From contig CAYUKA010000004.1 of NCBI GenBank assembly GCA_964445195.1, forward strand, positions 1 through 64,000: a stretch of 64,000 nucleotides of DNA. Direction: 5' to 3'. Positions 53,541 to 62,900 of this stretch are shown in pieces (positions within the stretch are counted from its first letter, which is position 1; the number at the start of each line of letters is the position of its first letter). This DNA comes from UM-FILTER-47-13 sp964445195 (lineage in GTDB: Bacteria > Pseudomonadota > Alphaproteobacteria > Micavibrionales > Micavibrionaceae). The position numbers and the translations under genes were made by a program. The notes under the pieces were generated by a model, which saw nothing but the letters and a program-made list of their open reading frames with translations, searched no databases and was not told the origin of the DNA.

Positions 53541-54995
53541 TCATCCTACACTCCCCTCCAGGCTAATACCCACCAGCTTCTGCGCCTCGACGGCGAATTC
53601 CATCGGCAGGTGCTGCATCACTTCGCGGCAGAAGCCGTTAACGATCAGCGCCACAGCCTCTTCTTCATCCAGCCCACGCTGCAGGCAGTAAAAAAGCTGG
53701 TCTTCGCCGATCCGGCTGGTCGTCGCCTCGTGCTCCAGCATCGCGCCGGGATTGCGGCTCTCGATATAAGGCACCGTATGCGCACCGCAGGTCTTGCCAA
53801 TGAGCAGCGAGTCGCACTGGGTAAAGTTCCGGGCCCCTTCGGCCTTCGGCATAATCTTGACCACGCCGCGATAGGTCTGGTCAGAGCGCCCGGCGCTGAT
53901 GCCCTTGGCGATGATCCGGCTTTTGGTGTTGCGGCCGATATGGATCATCTTGGTGCCGGTATCGGCCTGCTGGCGGTTATTGGTGATCGCGACCGAATAA
54001 AATTCACCCACAGAGTTATCCCCTTTCAGGATGCAGGACGGATATTTCCATGTGATCGCCGATCCGGTTTCCACCTGCGTCCAGCTGATCTTGCTGTTCC
54101 GGCCTTCGCAGATACCGCGCTTGGTCACGAAATTGTAAATTCCGCCCTTGCCGTCTTCATCGCCCGGATACCAGTTCTGCACGGTCGAGTACTTGATCTC
54201 GGCATCGTCATGGGCAATCAATTCCACCACCGCGGCGTGAAGCTGGTTTTCATCGCGCATCGGTGCGGTGCAGCCCTCAAGGTACGACACGTACGCGCCT
54301 TTATCGGCGATAATCAGCGTCCGCTCAAACTGGCCGGTATTCAGCTCGTTAATCCGGAAGTAGGTCGACAGCTCCATCGGGCAGCGCACCCCCGGCGGCA
54401 CGTACACAAACGAACCGTCGGTAAAGACCGCACTGTTCAGACAGGCGTGCTTGTTATCATGGTACGGCACCACCGTGCCGAGATATTTTTTCACCAGTTC
54501 CGGGTGCTTTTGTACCGCTTCACTTATAGAACAAAAGATTACACCGGCTTCTTCAAGTGTTTTCTTAAAGGTGGTCGCCACCGAGACGGAATCAAACACC
54601 GCGTCAACGGCCACGCCCGCCAGCATTTCCTGCTCCCGCAACGGAATACCCAGCTTTTCATAGGTTTCCAGCAGCTTCGGATCAACCTCGTCCAATGACT
54701 TGGGCCGGTCCTCAAACGATTTCGGGGCTGCGTAATAGTGGTATTGCTGGTAATCAATCGGCGGGAAATCAACCTTGGCCCAGTCGGGCTCCGGCATTTC
54801 AAGCCAGCGCTGATAAGCTTTCAGCCGCCATTCAAGCAGCCATTCCGGCTCTTCTTTCTTCGCCGAGATAAAACGGATGATGTCCTCGTTCAGGCCCTTG
54901 GGCGCTTTTTCAACCTCAATATCCGTGACAAAGCCTGCTTTGTAGGAGCCAAGCTCTGCAACCTGACGAATCGTATCTTCAGCAATATCACTCAT
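53541..54995 (-). CDS. sufB: Fe-S cluster assembly protein SufB
   Basis: A 484-residue scaffold on which clusters are built. Signatures are SEAVQKHPELVKKYLGTVVP, VYVPPGVRCPMELSTYFRIN, SYLEGCTAPMRDENQLHAAVVELIAHDDAEIKYSTVQNWYPG and EHEATTSRIGEDQLFYCLQRGLDEEEAVALIVNGF. The length is normal. Its start overlaps the end of the regulator gene by 8 bp, giving coupled expression. Downstream, repeats separate it from sufC. Confidence 0.97.
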   Translation of the reverse strand: MSDIAEDTIRQVAELGSYKAGFVTDIEVEKAPKGLNEDIIRFISAKKEEPEWLLEWRLKAYQRWLEMPEPDWAKVDFPPIDYQQYHYYAAPKSFEDRPKSLDEVDPKLLETYEKLGIPLREQEMLAGVAVDAVFDSVSVATTFKKTLEEAGVIFCSISEAVQKHPELVKKYLGTVVPYHDNKHACLNSAVFTDGSFVYVPPGVRCPMELSTYFRINELNTGQFERTLIIADKGAYVSYLEGCTAPMRDENQLHAAVVELIAHDDAEIKYSTVQNWYPGDEDGKGGIYNFVTKRGICEGRNSKISWTQVETGSAITWKYPSCILKGDNSVGEFYSVAITNNRQQADTGTKMIHIGRNTKSRIIAKGISAGRSDQTYRGVVKIMPKAEGARNFTQCDSLLIGKTCGAHTVPYIESRNPGAMLEHEATTSRIGEDQLFYCLQRGLDEEEAVALIVNGFCREVMQHLPMEFAVEAQKLVGISLEGSVG

Positions 54996-55449
54996 AGGCT
55001 CTTACACTTTCTTCTTCTGCATGGCTTTTAACGGTTTTGGCGGCTGCCGGCGGCAAAATATCGGCCAGCGTCACATTTTCCAGCGCTGTTTTAATCGCGG
55101 CATTCACAACGTTCCAGCGCCCGTTCATCGCGCACAGTCCCTGAATGGCGCATTGCTCGTCGCTGCCGTCAACGCACGATGTCAGGGCGATCGGCCCCTC
55201 CATGACGGTAATAATCTCGCTTACCCTGATCTCGTGCGGCTGTTTATGCAGGGCATAGCCGCCCTTTGCACCCCGCACCGACGTCAGGATATCGCCGCGC
55301 GCCAGTATCTTCAGAACCTTTGCCACTGTCGGCTCCGGCAGGGCCGTACGCGCCGCAAGATCCGCAGCGCTGTATCGCTCGTCGTTGGCATTCACGAGCG
55401 CCGCCAGAATAACCACGGCATAATCTGTGAGCTTTGATAACTTAATCAT
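54988..55449 (-). CDS. Rrf2-family SUF operon regulator (IscR-like, [2Fe-2S])
   Basis: A 153-residue winged-helix repressor that heads the SUF operon. The DNA-binding domain is KLTDYAVVILAALV..ALPEPTVAKVLKILARGDILTSVRGAKGGYAL. The cluster ligands are Cys92, Cys100 and Cys106 (SCVDGSDEQCAIQGLC), a C-x7-C-x5-C spacing as in the Xanthomonas-type SUF regulator and not the x5 of IscR. Loss of its cluster should change suf expression. Two matching 15-bp inverted repeats upstream are its probable operators. Confidence 0.9.
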   Translation of the reverse strand: MIKLSKLTDYAVVILAALVNANDERYSAADLAARTALPEPTVAKVLKILARGDILTSVRGAKGGYALHKQPHEIRVSEIITVMEGPIALTSCVDGSDEQCAIQGLCAMNGRWNVVNAAIKTALENVTLADILPPAAAKTVKSHAEEESVRAYE

Positions 55450-55458
55450 TTTTAAAAC

Positions 55459-55548
55459 GTACTATTTCAGTACCCATTAAATGTCATTATATGCCCTGCG
55501 TTTCAAGTCTTTTTACAGACATTCATATAATTAGTACTAAAATTGTAC
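55459..55548 (-). promoter_or_regulatory. suf operon promoter with two matching operators
   Basis: GTACTATTTCAGTAC (55459–55473) and GTACTAAAATTGTAC (55534–55548) share the pattern GTACT-N6-GTAC with 15-bp length. A perfect −10, TATAAT, lies at 55486–55491 on the minus strand, with no good −35 at 17 bp. The first repeat covers the region just after the predicted start site, and the second lies about 50–65 bp upstream of it. This fits control by the adjacent Rrf2 regulator. Confidence 0.65.
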
Positions 55549-55631
55549 CATATATGGAAAAGTTTTGGAATATCATGTCATTCGTTTAAGCTTGTAGGCA
55601 GATAGAATCACTTCTCCGGTCCGCCAATCCT

Positions 55632-57941
55632 ATGACTGCTTCATACCGTCTTTATATTCCCATATACGCCGTCACACTGCTGCTGAGCGCGTTCCTGCTG
55701 TTCCTGATCCAGCCTTTGTTCGGCAAGATGTTGCTGCCCTTGCTTGGCGGCGCCCCATCGGTCTGGAACACGGCGATGTTGTTTTTCCAGTCATTGCTGC
55801 TGGCCGGCTATGCCTATGCACACGGCACCGCGCGCTGGCTGAATATCAGGGTTCAGGCGCTCGTCCATATTGCGTTGCTGGTCCTGTTTGTCGGCGTGCT
55901 GCCGATCGCCATCCCCGACGGGTGGGCGCCCCCGGCAACAGGCAATCCGAGCTTCTGGCAACTCGGGCTGATGGCCGTAGTTGTCGGCGGTCCGTTCTTC
56001 GTCCTGTCCGGCAGTGCGCCTATGCTGCAGCACTGGTTCGCCCATACAGAGCATAAGGACTCTCATAATCCCTATTTCCTTTATGCCGCCAGTAATCTGG
56101 GCAGCGTCACAGCCCTGCTCGCTTATCCCGTGCTGATCGAACCGGTCTTCGGCCTGACAGAGCAAACGACGCAGTGGGCCTGGGGCTACGGCGCGCTGAT
56201 CGTGCTGGTGGTCCTGTCGGCCTGGCTGGCCTGGAGCCATCATGAAGCCAAACCCAGCGTCAAAGAAGCAACCGGCACGGATGATGAAACCATCACATGG
56301 CGCCGCCGCGGCCACTGGTTACTTCTGGCCTTTGTCCCCTCCAGCCTGATGCTTGGGATTACAACTTACATCACAACGGATCTCGCCTCAGCCCCCCTGC
56401 TCTGGATCGTGCCGCTGACGCTTTACATTTCGACCTTTATCATTGTGTTCGCCAGAAAGCCGATTATCGGCATTGAACGCACCCATTACATCCAGGGCCT
56501 GCTGCTTATTTTTATGGTCAGCTTTTTAGGGGCCGCCACCGCCCTGCCGAAAATATTCACACTGGTAATACACTTATTACTGTTCTTCTTCTCGGCCCTG
56601 ATGTGTCATCACGAACTGGCGAAAATCAGGCCGCATGCGGGTCACCTGACACAATTCTACCTGATCATGTCATTCGGCGGCGCATTGGGCGGGGTCTTTA
56701 ACGCCCTGATTGCCCCCAACCTGTTTATCCTGCCGTTTGAATATGCGCTGGTGCTGGCGCTGGCCGCCTTTATGCGCAACAGCACAGAGCCTGACAGCAC
56801 GTTCAGATCATGGTGGCTGCAATTAAACCAGGCATGGCAGGATGGTAAAGGCTGGCTTACCAAATCCGGCATCGTCCAGATTGTACTGATCGTGGCCGCC
56901 TGTATGGCCGCGCACCACTATTCCGACTTTCTGGCCGTACGGCTGTCTGTGATCGGCGGTTTACTCATTTTGATGACCATGACGCTCGAACGGCGCTGGA
57001 TCTTCGCGCTGTGTGTTGCAACGGTCCTGTTCATCAGACCCCCGGGATTCAGTTGGGGCGCGACTTCCAGCTTCGATGCCATGCCCCATATCAGCCGTAA
57101 CTTTTTCGGTGTTGTGCGTGTCGGCGATTACCACGACTCCGGCCTCAGGCTGCTGTTACACGGCACAACTATTCATGGCAGCCAGGCGCTGGCCGCTGAG
57201 CATAAGCACCTCAAACTATCCTATTACAGCGAAAACAGCGGTATTAGTGATGCCTTTGGCATACTTGATGATCGCCCCGTGCCGCAAAAGATCGCTGTAC
57301 TCGGTCTTGGTATCGGCGTAGCCGCCTGTTATCAGAAAGATGGACGCCATTTCGACTTTTTTGAAATTGATCCGCAGATTGTAGAAGTTGCTGAAGACCG
57401 CAGCCTGTTCACATACCTCTCTGATTGCGGCAGTCCTTATAACATCATCGTTGGTGATGCGCGCCTGCGGCTCGCCGATAAGGACGATCACAGCTATGAC
57501 ATTATTGTCGCCGACGCTTTCAGCTCCGACAGCATACCGGTCCACCTGGTTACGCTCGAAGCCTTTCAGCTTTATCACAGCAAGCTGAAAGAGAACGGCT
57601 TGATCGTGGTCAATATCTCCAATCGCTATCTTGACCTGCTGCCGATCATGTCAGAGGCGGCTGAACAGATTGGCCTGAATGCCTATCACAAAAGTGCAGA
57701 AGGCGGCGAAATTGAAGGGTTAAGGTATAATCCCGCGCACTTTGTAATCCTGACAGAAGACGAAACACTGACAGAGTCGCTTCTGGAACAGGACTGGAAA
57801 ACTGTGCCCCGTTATCCGGACTTCCGTTTATGGACCGATCAATATTCGAATATCCTGTCTGTGATGAAGACGTTAAACCCGCCTCTGGCGGAAGCGGCTG
57901 AAGATCATGACAAAAACGGACAGCAAGACACCCCGAATTAA
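55632..57941 (+). CDS. Membrane-fused spermidine-synthase-like protein
   Basis: A 769-residue protein. The N-terminal 480 residues hold about twelve or more membrane helices (IYAVTLLLSAFLLFLIQPLFGKMLLPLLGG, PYFLYAASNLGSVTALLAYP). The cytoplasmic C-terminal domain is a Rossmann methyltransferase-like spermidine synthase: VLGLGIGVAACYQ, DFFEIDPQIVEVA, IIVGDARLRLAD, YDIIVADAFSSDSIPVHLVTLEAF and GLIVVNISNRYLDL. The YDVIxxD..DP motif of true aminopropyltransferases is altered, so the activity is uncertain. No speD or speE-type partner lies nearby. It is divergent from the suf regulator, sharing its 180-bp upstream gap. Confidence 0.85.
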   Translation: MTASYRLYIPIYAVTLLLSAFLLFLIQPLFGKMLLPLLGGAPSVWNTAMLFFQSLLLAGYAYAHGTARWLNIRVQALVHIALLVLFVGVLPIAIPDGWAPPATGNPSFWQLGLMAVVVGGPFFVLSGSAPMLQHWFAHTEHKDSHNPYFLYAASNLGSVTALLAYPVLIEPVFGLTEQTTQWAWGYGALIVLVVLSAWLAWSHHEAKPSVKEATGTDDETITWRRRGHWLLLAFVPSSLMLGITTYITTDLASAPLLWIVPLTLYISTFIIVFARKPIIGIERTHYIQGLLLIFMVSFLGAATALPKIFTLVIHLLLFFFSALMCHHELAKIRPHAGHLTQFYLIMSFGGALGGVFNALIAPNLFILPFEYALVLALAAFMRNSTEPDSTFRSWWLQLNQAWQDGKGWLTKSGIVQIVLIVAACMAAHHYSDFLAVRLSVIGGLLILMTMTLERRWIFALCVATVLFIRPPGFSWGATSSFDAMPHISRNFFGVVRVGDYHDSGLRLLLHGTTIHGSQALAAEHKHLKLSYYSENSGISDAFGILDDRPVPQKIAVLGLGIGVAACYQKDGRHFDFFEIDPQIVEVAEDRSLFTYLSDCGSPYNIIVGDARLRLADKDDHSYDIIVADAFSSDSIPVHLVTLEAFQLYHSKLKENGLIVVNISNRYLDLLPIMSEAAEQIGLNAYHKSAEGGEIEGLRYNPAHFVILTEDETLTESLLEQDWKTVPRYPDFRLWTDQYSNILSVMKTLNPPLAEAAEDHDKNGQQDTPN

Positions 57942-58020
57942 CCGTTTTTAAACCATTGCCCGGCCACAATTGGCTCATACACACATAGCTATGCTATGAT
58001 AATAACTAGGGAAAACGGTT

Positions 58021-58290
58021 ATGAACTTTAACTTTCTCAAATATTTCGCCAGAAAAGCCGGCAGCGAGACCGCCCGCCTTGAAAACACGGCTGATCCACA
58101 GGCCGAAGAAGTGGCGGCCATGTCAAGGCTGATTACAGCCGCTTACGGGACGCAAGGTATCAAGATTGCCAGCCGTATGCCGGACGACTCTCATACCCCT
58201 GTCAGCGCTAAGGTCGCCGCAACGCAAAGACCAGGGAATCCCGAGTTGGCAGCCCGTATGGCCGAAGCCAGCCTGGATCTTGCACGCTAA
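58021..58290 (+). CDS. Small hypothetical protein
   Basis: An 89-residue soluble protein with a basic N-terminus (NFNFLKYFARKAGSETARLE) and an alanine-rich helical rest ending PGNPELAARMAEASLDLAR. No family is recognised. AGGGAAAA precedes ATG 58021. It ends 2 bp before the stop of convergent prfC. Confidence 0.5.
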   Translation: MNFNFLKYFARKAGSETARLENTADPQAEEVAAMSRLITAAYGTQGIKIASRMPDDSHTPVSAKVAATQRPGNPELAARMAEASLDLAR

Positions 58291-58292
58291 GC

Positions 58293-59873
58293 TTACTTCG
58301 TTGCCGTAAACCTGATGGCCGGATGCTTGTCTTCCGCATCGCTAAGATGCCAGGCATTGCGGGCCAGGAACACAGGATCGCCATCGTGATCATTCGCGAT
58401 GGCGCTTTGATTCCCATCTGTAAATTGTTTCAACACAGCATGATCTTCGGCCGACAGCCAGCGCGCCGTGTAAAGCGCCGCTTCCTCGAACCGCACCGGT
58501 ATTTCATATTCCGTTCTGATCCGGTCGGCCAGCACATCGAACTGCAACGGGCCGACAACCCCGACAATCCAGCCCGCATCCATGGTCGGTTTGAAGACCC
58601 GGGCCGCCCCCTCTTCAGCCAGCTGCACCAGCGCATTTTCAAGATGCTTCGCCTTCATCGGGTCTTCCGGCCGCACACGCTGCAAATATTCGGGAGCAAA
58701 GCTCGGAATGCCGGTAAAATGAAGCTCTTCATTGCTCTCAACCAGCGCGTCACCGATCCGTAAATTACCGTAATTCGGAATACCGAGAATATCGCCGGGG
58801 AATGCTTCTTCCGCTGTCTCGCGGTCCTGTGCCAGGAACATTTGCGGATTGTGGATGGTCAGGACCTTACCGCTGCGCACATGCTTTAGCTTCATCCCTT
58901 TTCTAAATTTACCGCTACAAACCCTTGTAAAGGCAATACGATCCCGATGCTTGGGGTCCATATTCGCCTGGATCTTGAAAACAAACGCCGTCACCTTGCT
59001 TTCATCAGGCTCGACAGCCCGCTCCTGCGCCGGCTGGGGCTGCGGCGGCGGCGCAAAGGCACCAACGCCCTGCAGTAATTCATTCACGCCGAAATTGTTG
59101 ATCGCGCTCCCGAAAAAGACCGGCGTCATGTGACCTTCCAGGTAGGCCTGCCTGTCGAACGGTTTGCAAAGGCCGCGCACCATCTCGACATCCTCACGCA
59201 GTTTTTCCGCCAGATGCGCCGGCAACAGCTCGTCAATCTGCGGATCGTCCAGACCACTGCACTCCAGGCCGTCCTTAATCTCTTCGCCCTTGCTGCGCTC
59301 AAACAAAATCAGGCGGTCGTTCAGCAAATCGTAGCACCCCTTGAAGTCCCGGCCCATGCCGATCGGCCAGCTGGCCGGCGAAACATCCAGCTGTAACTGG
59401 TCTTCGACCTCATCAAGCAGATCAAACGGGTCGCGGCCGTCACGATCCATTTTGTTAATAAAAGTCATAATGGGCATATCGCGCAGACGGCACACTTCGA
59501 ACAGCTTACGCGTTTGCGGCTCGATCCCCTTGGCCGAGTCCAGCACCATCACGGCACTGTCAACAGCGGTGAGCGTCCGATAGGTGTCCTCGCTGAAATC
59601 CTCGTGGCCCGGTGTGTCGAGCAGGTTATAGGTAATCCCGCCATTGTCAAAGGTCATGACCGCCGAGGTCACGGAAATGCCGCGCTCCTGCTCAACCTTC
59701 ATCCAGTCGGACCGCGCCCGGCGCCGTTCACCGCGCGCCTTAACCATGCCGGCCATCTGGATCGCACCGCCAAACAACAAGAGCTTTTCCGTCAGCGTCG
59801 TTTTACCGGCATCGGGATGCGAGATAATGGCGAATGTCCGCCTGTTAGCGATTTTTTCCTGCAGCGCAGTCAA
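58293..59873 (-). CDS. prfC: Peptide chain release factor 3
   Basis: A 526-residue GTPase that removes RF1/RF2 after termination. G1 is ISHPDAGKTTLTEKLLLFGGAIQ, G2 and switch I are in ERGISVTSAVM, G3 is LLDTPGHEDFSEDTYRTL and G4 is FINKMDRDGRDP. The domain III signature VVGPLQFDVLADRIRTEYEIPV is present. The start is TTG at 59873, with AAGGGAAAGAG upstream; it overlaps the stop of the DUF1491 gene (TTGA). Confidence 0.95.
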   Translation of the reverse strand: MTALQEKIANRRTFAIISHPDAGKTTLTEKLLLFGGAIQMAGMVKARGERRRARSDWMKVEQERGISVTSAVMTFDNGGITYNLLDTPGHEDFSEDTYRTLTAVDSAVMVLDSAKGIEPQTRKLFEVCRLRDMPIMTFINKMDRDGRDPFDLLDEVEDQLQLDVSPASWPIGMGRDFKGCYDLLNDRLILFERSKGEEIKDGLECSGLDDPQIDELLPAHLAEKLREDVEMVRGLCKPFDRQAYLEGHMTPVFFGSAINNFGVNELLQGVGAFAPPPQPQPAQERAVEPDESKVTAFVFKIQANMDPKHRDRIAFTRVCSGKFRKGMKLKHVRSGKVLTIHNPQMFLAQDRETAEEAFPGDILGIPNYGNLRIGDALVESNEELHFTGIPSFAPEYLQRVRPEDPMKAKHLENALVQLAEEGAARVFKPTMDAGWIVGVVGPLQFDVLADRIRTEYEIPVRFEEAALYTARWLSAEDHAVLKQFTDGNQSAIANDHDGDPVFLARNAWHLSDAEDKHPAIRFTATK

Positions 59874-60211
59874 AACTCTTTCCCTTCGAACGGGTTGTTT
59901 AATTCCTTATCCTCGACCTCGACCACCCATAAATCGGGATCACGATCAACGGCCCGGCGAATATACTCATCCGCCTCGCTTTCCGCAACGGTTTCCCCTT
60001 TAAATAAGGCCATCCAGCCCATCTCGCCGTCAAGGTTGCGCTGCTGCTGCAAGACGCGGCACCCCTGCCCCGGCGCATAGAGCTTGACCATCACGGTGCC
60101 GGATGCGTGATTACCGGTATTGACGATATAATAAGGGATACCCTGCAGCGTGAGGGTTTTCAGATGGGCGTCTATCCAGAGTCTGGTCGGCAGGCGGTCA
60201 TCGTCAGTCAT
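59870..60211 (-). CDS. DUF1491 family protein
   Basis: A 113-residue small protein of a family found almost only in Alphaproteobacteria. Signatures are LPTRLWIDAHLKTLTLQGIPYYIVNTGNHASGTVMVKL, GCRVLQQQRNLDGEMGWMAL and YIRRAVDRDPDLWVVEVED. The function is not known. It overlaps prfC by 4 bp and should be translated with it. Confidence 0.85.
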   Translation of the reverse strand: MTDDDRLPTRLWIDAHLKTLTLQGIPYYIVNTGNHASGTVMVKLYAPGQGCRVLQQQRNLDGEMGWMALFKGETVAESEADEYIRRAVDRDPDLWVVEVEDKELNNPFEGKEF

Positions 60212-60222
60212 AAAGGATATGG

Positions 60223-60696
60223 TTACATGCCGCGCTCGAACGGTACAAGCTTCTGTACTAATTCCCGTCCTTCCGGCCTTTCGGAATAACCGACGGCAGC
60301 CCTCTTCACAGCGGCAACAGCTAGCGTTTCAGCATACGGCGCAACCGTGTTAAACGCCTCCTGCACCACGGGCAGAATATCTTCAGGCTTCACAGATACA
60401 GGCATTCCGGAAACACCATAAAGCGTACCAGGAGCCAGCTCGTCCGTCGGCAAGCCATAAACATCCAACGAATTAGAAACTGCGCTATCAACAGTACGGC
60501 CAATTTGATAACGCAAATCGCTATGTAAAATATCAAACCACTTCGCACCCGACAAGGCATTCAAAAGTATACTCACCGGCACAGGCATATCCTGAATACC
60601 TTCAAATACACTTTCAATTATTTCAATATCCCGGGTATCTTCGGTATCTTCGGCAATTTCGGTGCCTTCAGTATCCTCAAAATAATCAAAACTCAT
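60223..60696 (-). CDS. Hypothetical protein with N-terminal EDT repeats
   Basis: A 157-residue acidic soluble protein. The N-terminus repeats a short acidic unit (EDTEGTEIAEDTEDTRD), encoded by near-identical TATCTTCGG-type 9-bp units at about 60633–60680. The rest is unrecognised (WFDILHSDLRYQIGRTVDSAV, VKPEDILPVVQEAFNTVAPYAE). AAAAGAGAGG precedes ATG 60696. It lies 11 bp upstream of the DUF1491 gene. Confidence 0.55.
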   Translation of the reverse strand: MSFDYFEDTEGTEIAEDTEDTRDIEIIESVFEGIQDMPVPVSILLNALSGAKWFDILHSDLRYQIGRTVDSAVSNSLDVYGLPTDELAPGTLYGVSGMPVSVKPEDILPVVQEAFNTVAPYAETLAVAAVKRAAVGYSERPEGRELVQKLVPFERGM

Positions 60697-60779
60697 GAAA
60701 GCCTCTCTTTTATAAACGTAAATGCATGAGTGAACGCCAGTTTACGCCCACCTTAGCATTATGTCAAATTTATAAGGGG

Positions 60780-61184
60780 TTAATGTTTGATTTTCTTGCC
60801 GTAAAGCTCAAGCCGGCACTCAACCAACTCATAGCCAAGCTTACGGGCTATATCGGCTTTCATATCCTCGATTTCCTGGTTCTGGAACTCGATAACCTCG
60901 CCGTTCTCAATATCAATCAAATGATGGTGATGCTCGGTATTCAGCTCATAACGCGCAAAATTCTCTTTAAATTCATGCCGGACAACAACGCCCATTTCAT
61001 CAAGCATATTCAGCGTCCGGTAAACAGTCGCCATGCTGATTGACGGATCAGCCGCCTTGGCACGTTCATAAACATCCTCAACAGACGGATGATCCTCTGC
61101 CTCATCGAGTACTTTCAAAATTGTGCGGCGCGGGGCCGTCATTTTCAGGCCAGCCTCTATGCAACGCTGTTCAAGATTGGTCAT
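60780..61184 (-). CDS. fur: Ferric uptake regulator family protein (Fur)
   Basis: A 134-residue metal-sensing repressor. The winged helix is RCIEAGLKMTAPRRTILKVLDEAEDHPSVEDVYERA..SISMATVYRTLNMLDEMGVV. The metal-binding part has ENFARYELNTEHHHHLIDIENGEVIEF. The C-terminal CxxC pairs of zinc-structured Fur are absent, as in many alphaproteobacterial Fur/Mur proteins, so either Fe2+ or Mn2+ may be the cofactor. It stands alone downstream of the kinase gene. Confidence 0.92.
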   Translation of the reverse strand: MTNLEQRCIEAGLKMTAPRRTILKVLDEAEDHPSVEDVYERAKAADPSISMATVYRTLNMLDEMGVVVRHEFKENFARYELNTEHHHHLIDIENGEVIEFQNQEIEDMKADIARKLGYELVECRLELYGKKIKH

Positions 61185-61234
61185 ACTTAATTAGCCATTG
61201 TTAGAATCATACGTATCGTTGCCATAGGTTAAAT

Positions 61235-62809
61235 TTATTCGGCACTTCCGGCAAGCTCAACTTCGTTTCCATCATTTGTCTGGCGGAACGGCGCTAAGGG
61301 CGAGCCTCTTTGCTCCTTATTTTTCGGCTGCAGGCGTGCCGCGGGAAATATGACGGTCACTGTTGTGCCCTTCCCCTCATCCGACTCCAGCTGCAGCATG
61401 CCGTCATGCAGTTCAGCCATCGCTTTAGCAAGTGGCAGGCCCAGACCCGTTCCCTGCATCTTGTTGTCCTCATGGGGAATACTAACCTGTCCGAAAGGCT
61501 CCAGCGCATCTTTGATGCGTTCCCTGGGAATGCCGATCCCCATATCCTGCACAATCAGTTCCAGCGACTGATCTTTTGCCTTGCGCGCTATAATGTCAAT
61601 TGTACCGTCCGTGCGTGAATACTTCACTGCATTGCCGACCAGGTTGATCAGAATCTGGCGCACCAGACGCGGGTCAGCATATAAGGGCGGCAAGTCTTCT
61701 TCAACATGCTCTTCGATCTTCAAACCACTACTGAAAGCCCGCGAGGCCATCATCCGGGAAACCGACGCAACCAGATCAGCAACACTAAGATACTCTTCAT
61801 CAAGTTCAACACGGCCGGCTTCGATTTTCGACATATCAAGGACTTCATTGATGATTTCCAGTAAATGCCGCGCGCTCAGGTGAATATCCGCAAGGTATTC
61901 CTTGTATTTTTCATTCCCCAGTTCGCCGAACGTTTCCTTCATCATCATCTCTGAAAAGCCGATAATCGCGTTTAACGGCGTGCGTAACTCATGGCTCATA
62001 TTCGCAAGGAAAGCCGATTTCGTCTGATTAGCGGTATCAGCCTGTTCCTTGGCCAGTCGCAACGATAGCTCCATCTGCTTACGCAGGGTAATATCCATGA
62101 TCGTCGTGACCTGAAAGCGCCGCCCCTGGCTTAATTCCAGCGCCGCCGTAGTAAACAGGGCATTGGCGATATTCCCGTCTTTCCGTACAACTTTCATCTC
62201 GCCGGAGCTACGGATACCGCTGCGGATAAATTCGTCGTGGTTTCGCCGGGCCAGTTCGCGCTCGTCCTCTGCGATAAGATGAAGGAAATCATGACCGATC
62301 AGGTCATCACGGCCCCAACCATAGATACGCACAAAACTGTCATTCACGCGGACAATACGCTGATCCTGATCCGTCACAACAATCCCGACCTCACTGACAT
62401 CAAAGATCGAAGTAAGCATGGAAATCGCATCATCGCGTTCGCGCTGCAGGCTGTCAGCTTGTTGATCAACCGGTACGGACGTTACCAAAAACAAATCATC
62501 GGCAGCCGGACTGATGACCAGGCTGCCAATAACCAGTCCTTCGTTAACAGTTAAATGTGTATTCAGCGTTACAGGCCGCCTGTCTTTACCGGCTTTTTCC
62601 AACGCTTCAACAAGCGGTACCGCTACAGAGCCCTTAAGCAGCTCCTGCAACGGCATATCCTGTTTCACTTCTTCGGATAACAACGTTTTGCGCGCACCGG
62701 GATTCGCATCCAACAATACAAAGGCACCGGCATTATTTTTTCCGACAACCAAGGCCGGCATCGGTGTTGTTTCAAAAAACAGTTTATGATCAATAACTTG
62801 TTTATTCAC
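61235..62809 (-). CDS. PAS-domain sensor histidine kinase
   Basis: A 524-residue soluble kinase with no membrane segment. A weak N-terminal PAS-like region (about 5–120) precedes a clear PAS/PAC (about 140–255: VSEVGIVVTDQDQRIVRVNDSFVRIYGWGRDDLIGHDFL). The H-box is FLANMSHELRTPLNAIIGFSEMM with His about 273. N-box LINLVGNAVKYS, G1 DMGIGIP and G2 GTGLGLPLAKAM make up the ATP domain. The GTG start at 62809 is used because no nearer ATG fits. No response regulator is adjacent, so the partner is unknown. Confidence 0.92.
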   Translation of the reverse strand: MNKQVIDHKLFFETTPMPALVVGKNNAGAFVLLDANPGARKTLLSEEVKQDMPLQELLKGSVAVPLVEALEKAGKDRRPVTLNTHLTVNEGLVIGSLVISPAADDLFLVTSVPVDQQADSLQRERDDAISMLTSIFDVSEVGIVVTDQDQRIVRVNDSFVRIYGWGRDDLIGHDFLHLIAEDERELARRNHDEFIRSGIRSSGEMKVVRKDGNIANALFTTAALELSQGRRFQVTTIMDITLRKQMELSLRLAKEQADTANQTKSAFLANMSHELRTPLNAIIGFSEMMMKETFGELGNEKYKEYLADIHLSARHLLEIINEVLDMSKIEAGRVELDEEYLSVADLVASVSRMMASRAFSSGLKIEEHVEEDLPPLYADPRLVRQILINLVGNAVKYSRTDGTIDIIARKAKDQSLELIVQDMGIGIPRERIKDALEPFGQVSIPHEDNKMQGTGLGLPLAKAMAELHDGMLQLESDEGKGTTVTVIFPAARLQPKNKEQRGSPLAPFRQTNDGNEVELAGSAE

Positions 62810-62900
62810 TACAGGTAGCCCCAGCGCTTTATGCGCTATCCTTTATAATCGAATAAAAACCTTATGATTCCGTTACTTATTTAATTTTCATAAACTTGCA

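Noticed and set aside
53338..53544. A 68-codon minus-strand frame with a 'CEERSDAAI' start
   Set aside because: This is the well-known spurious translation of the palindromic repeat, not a gene.
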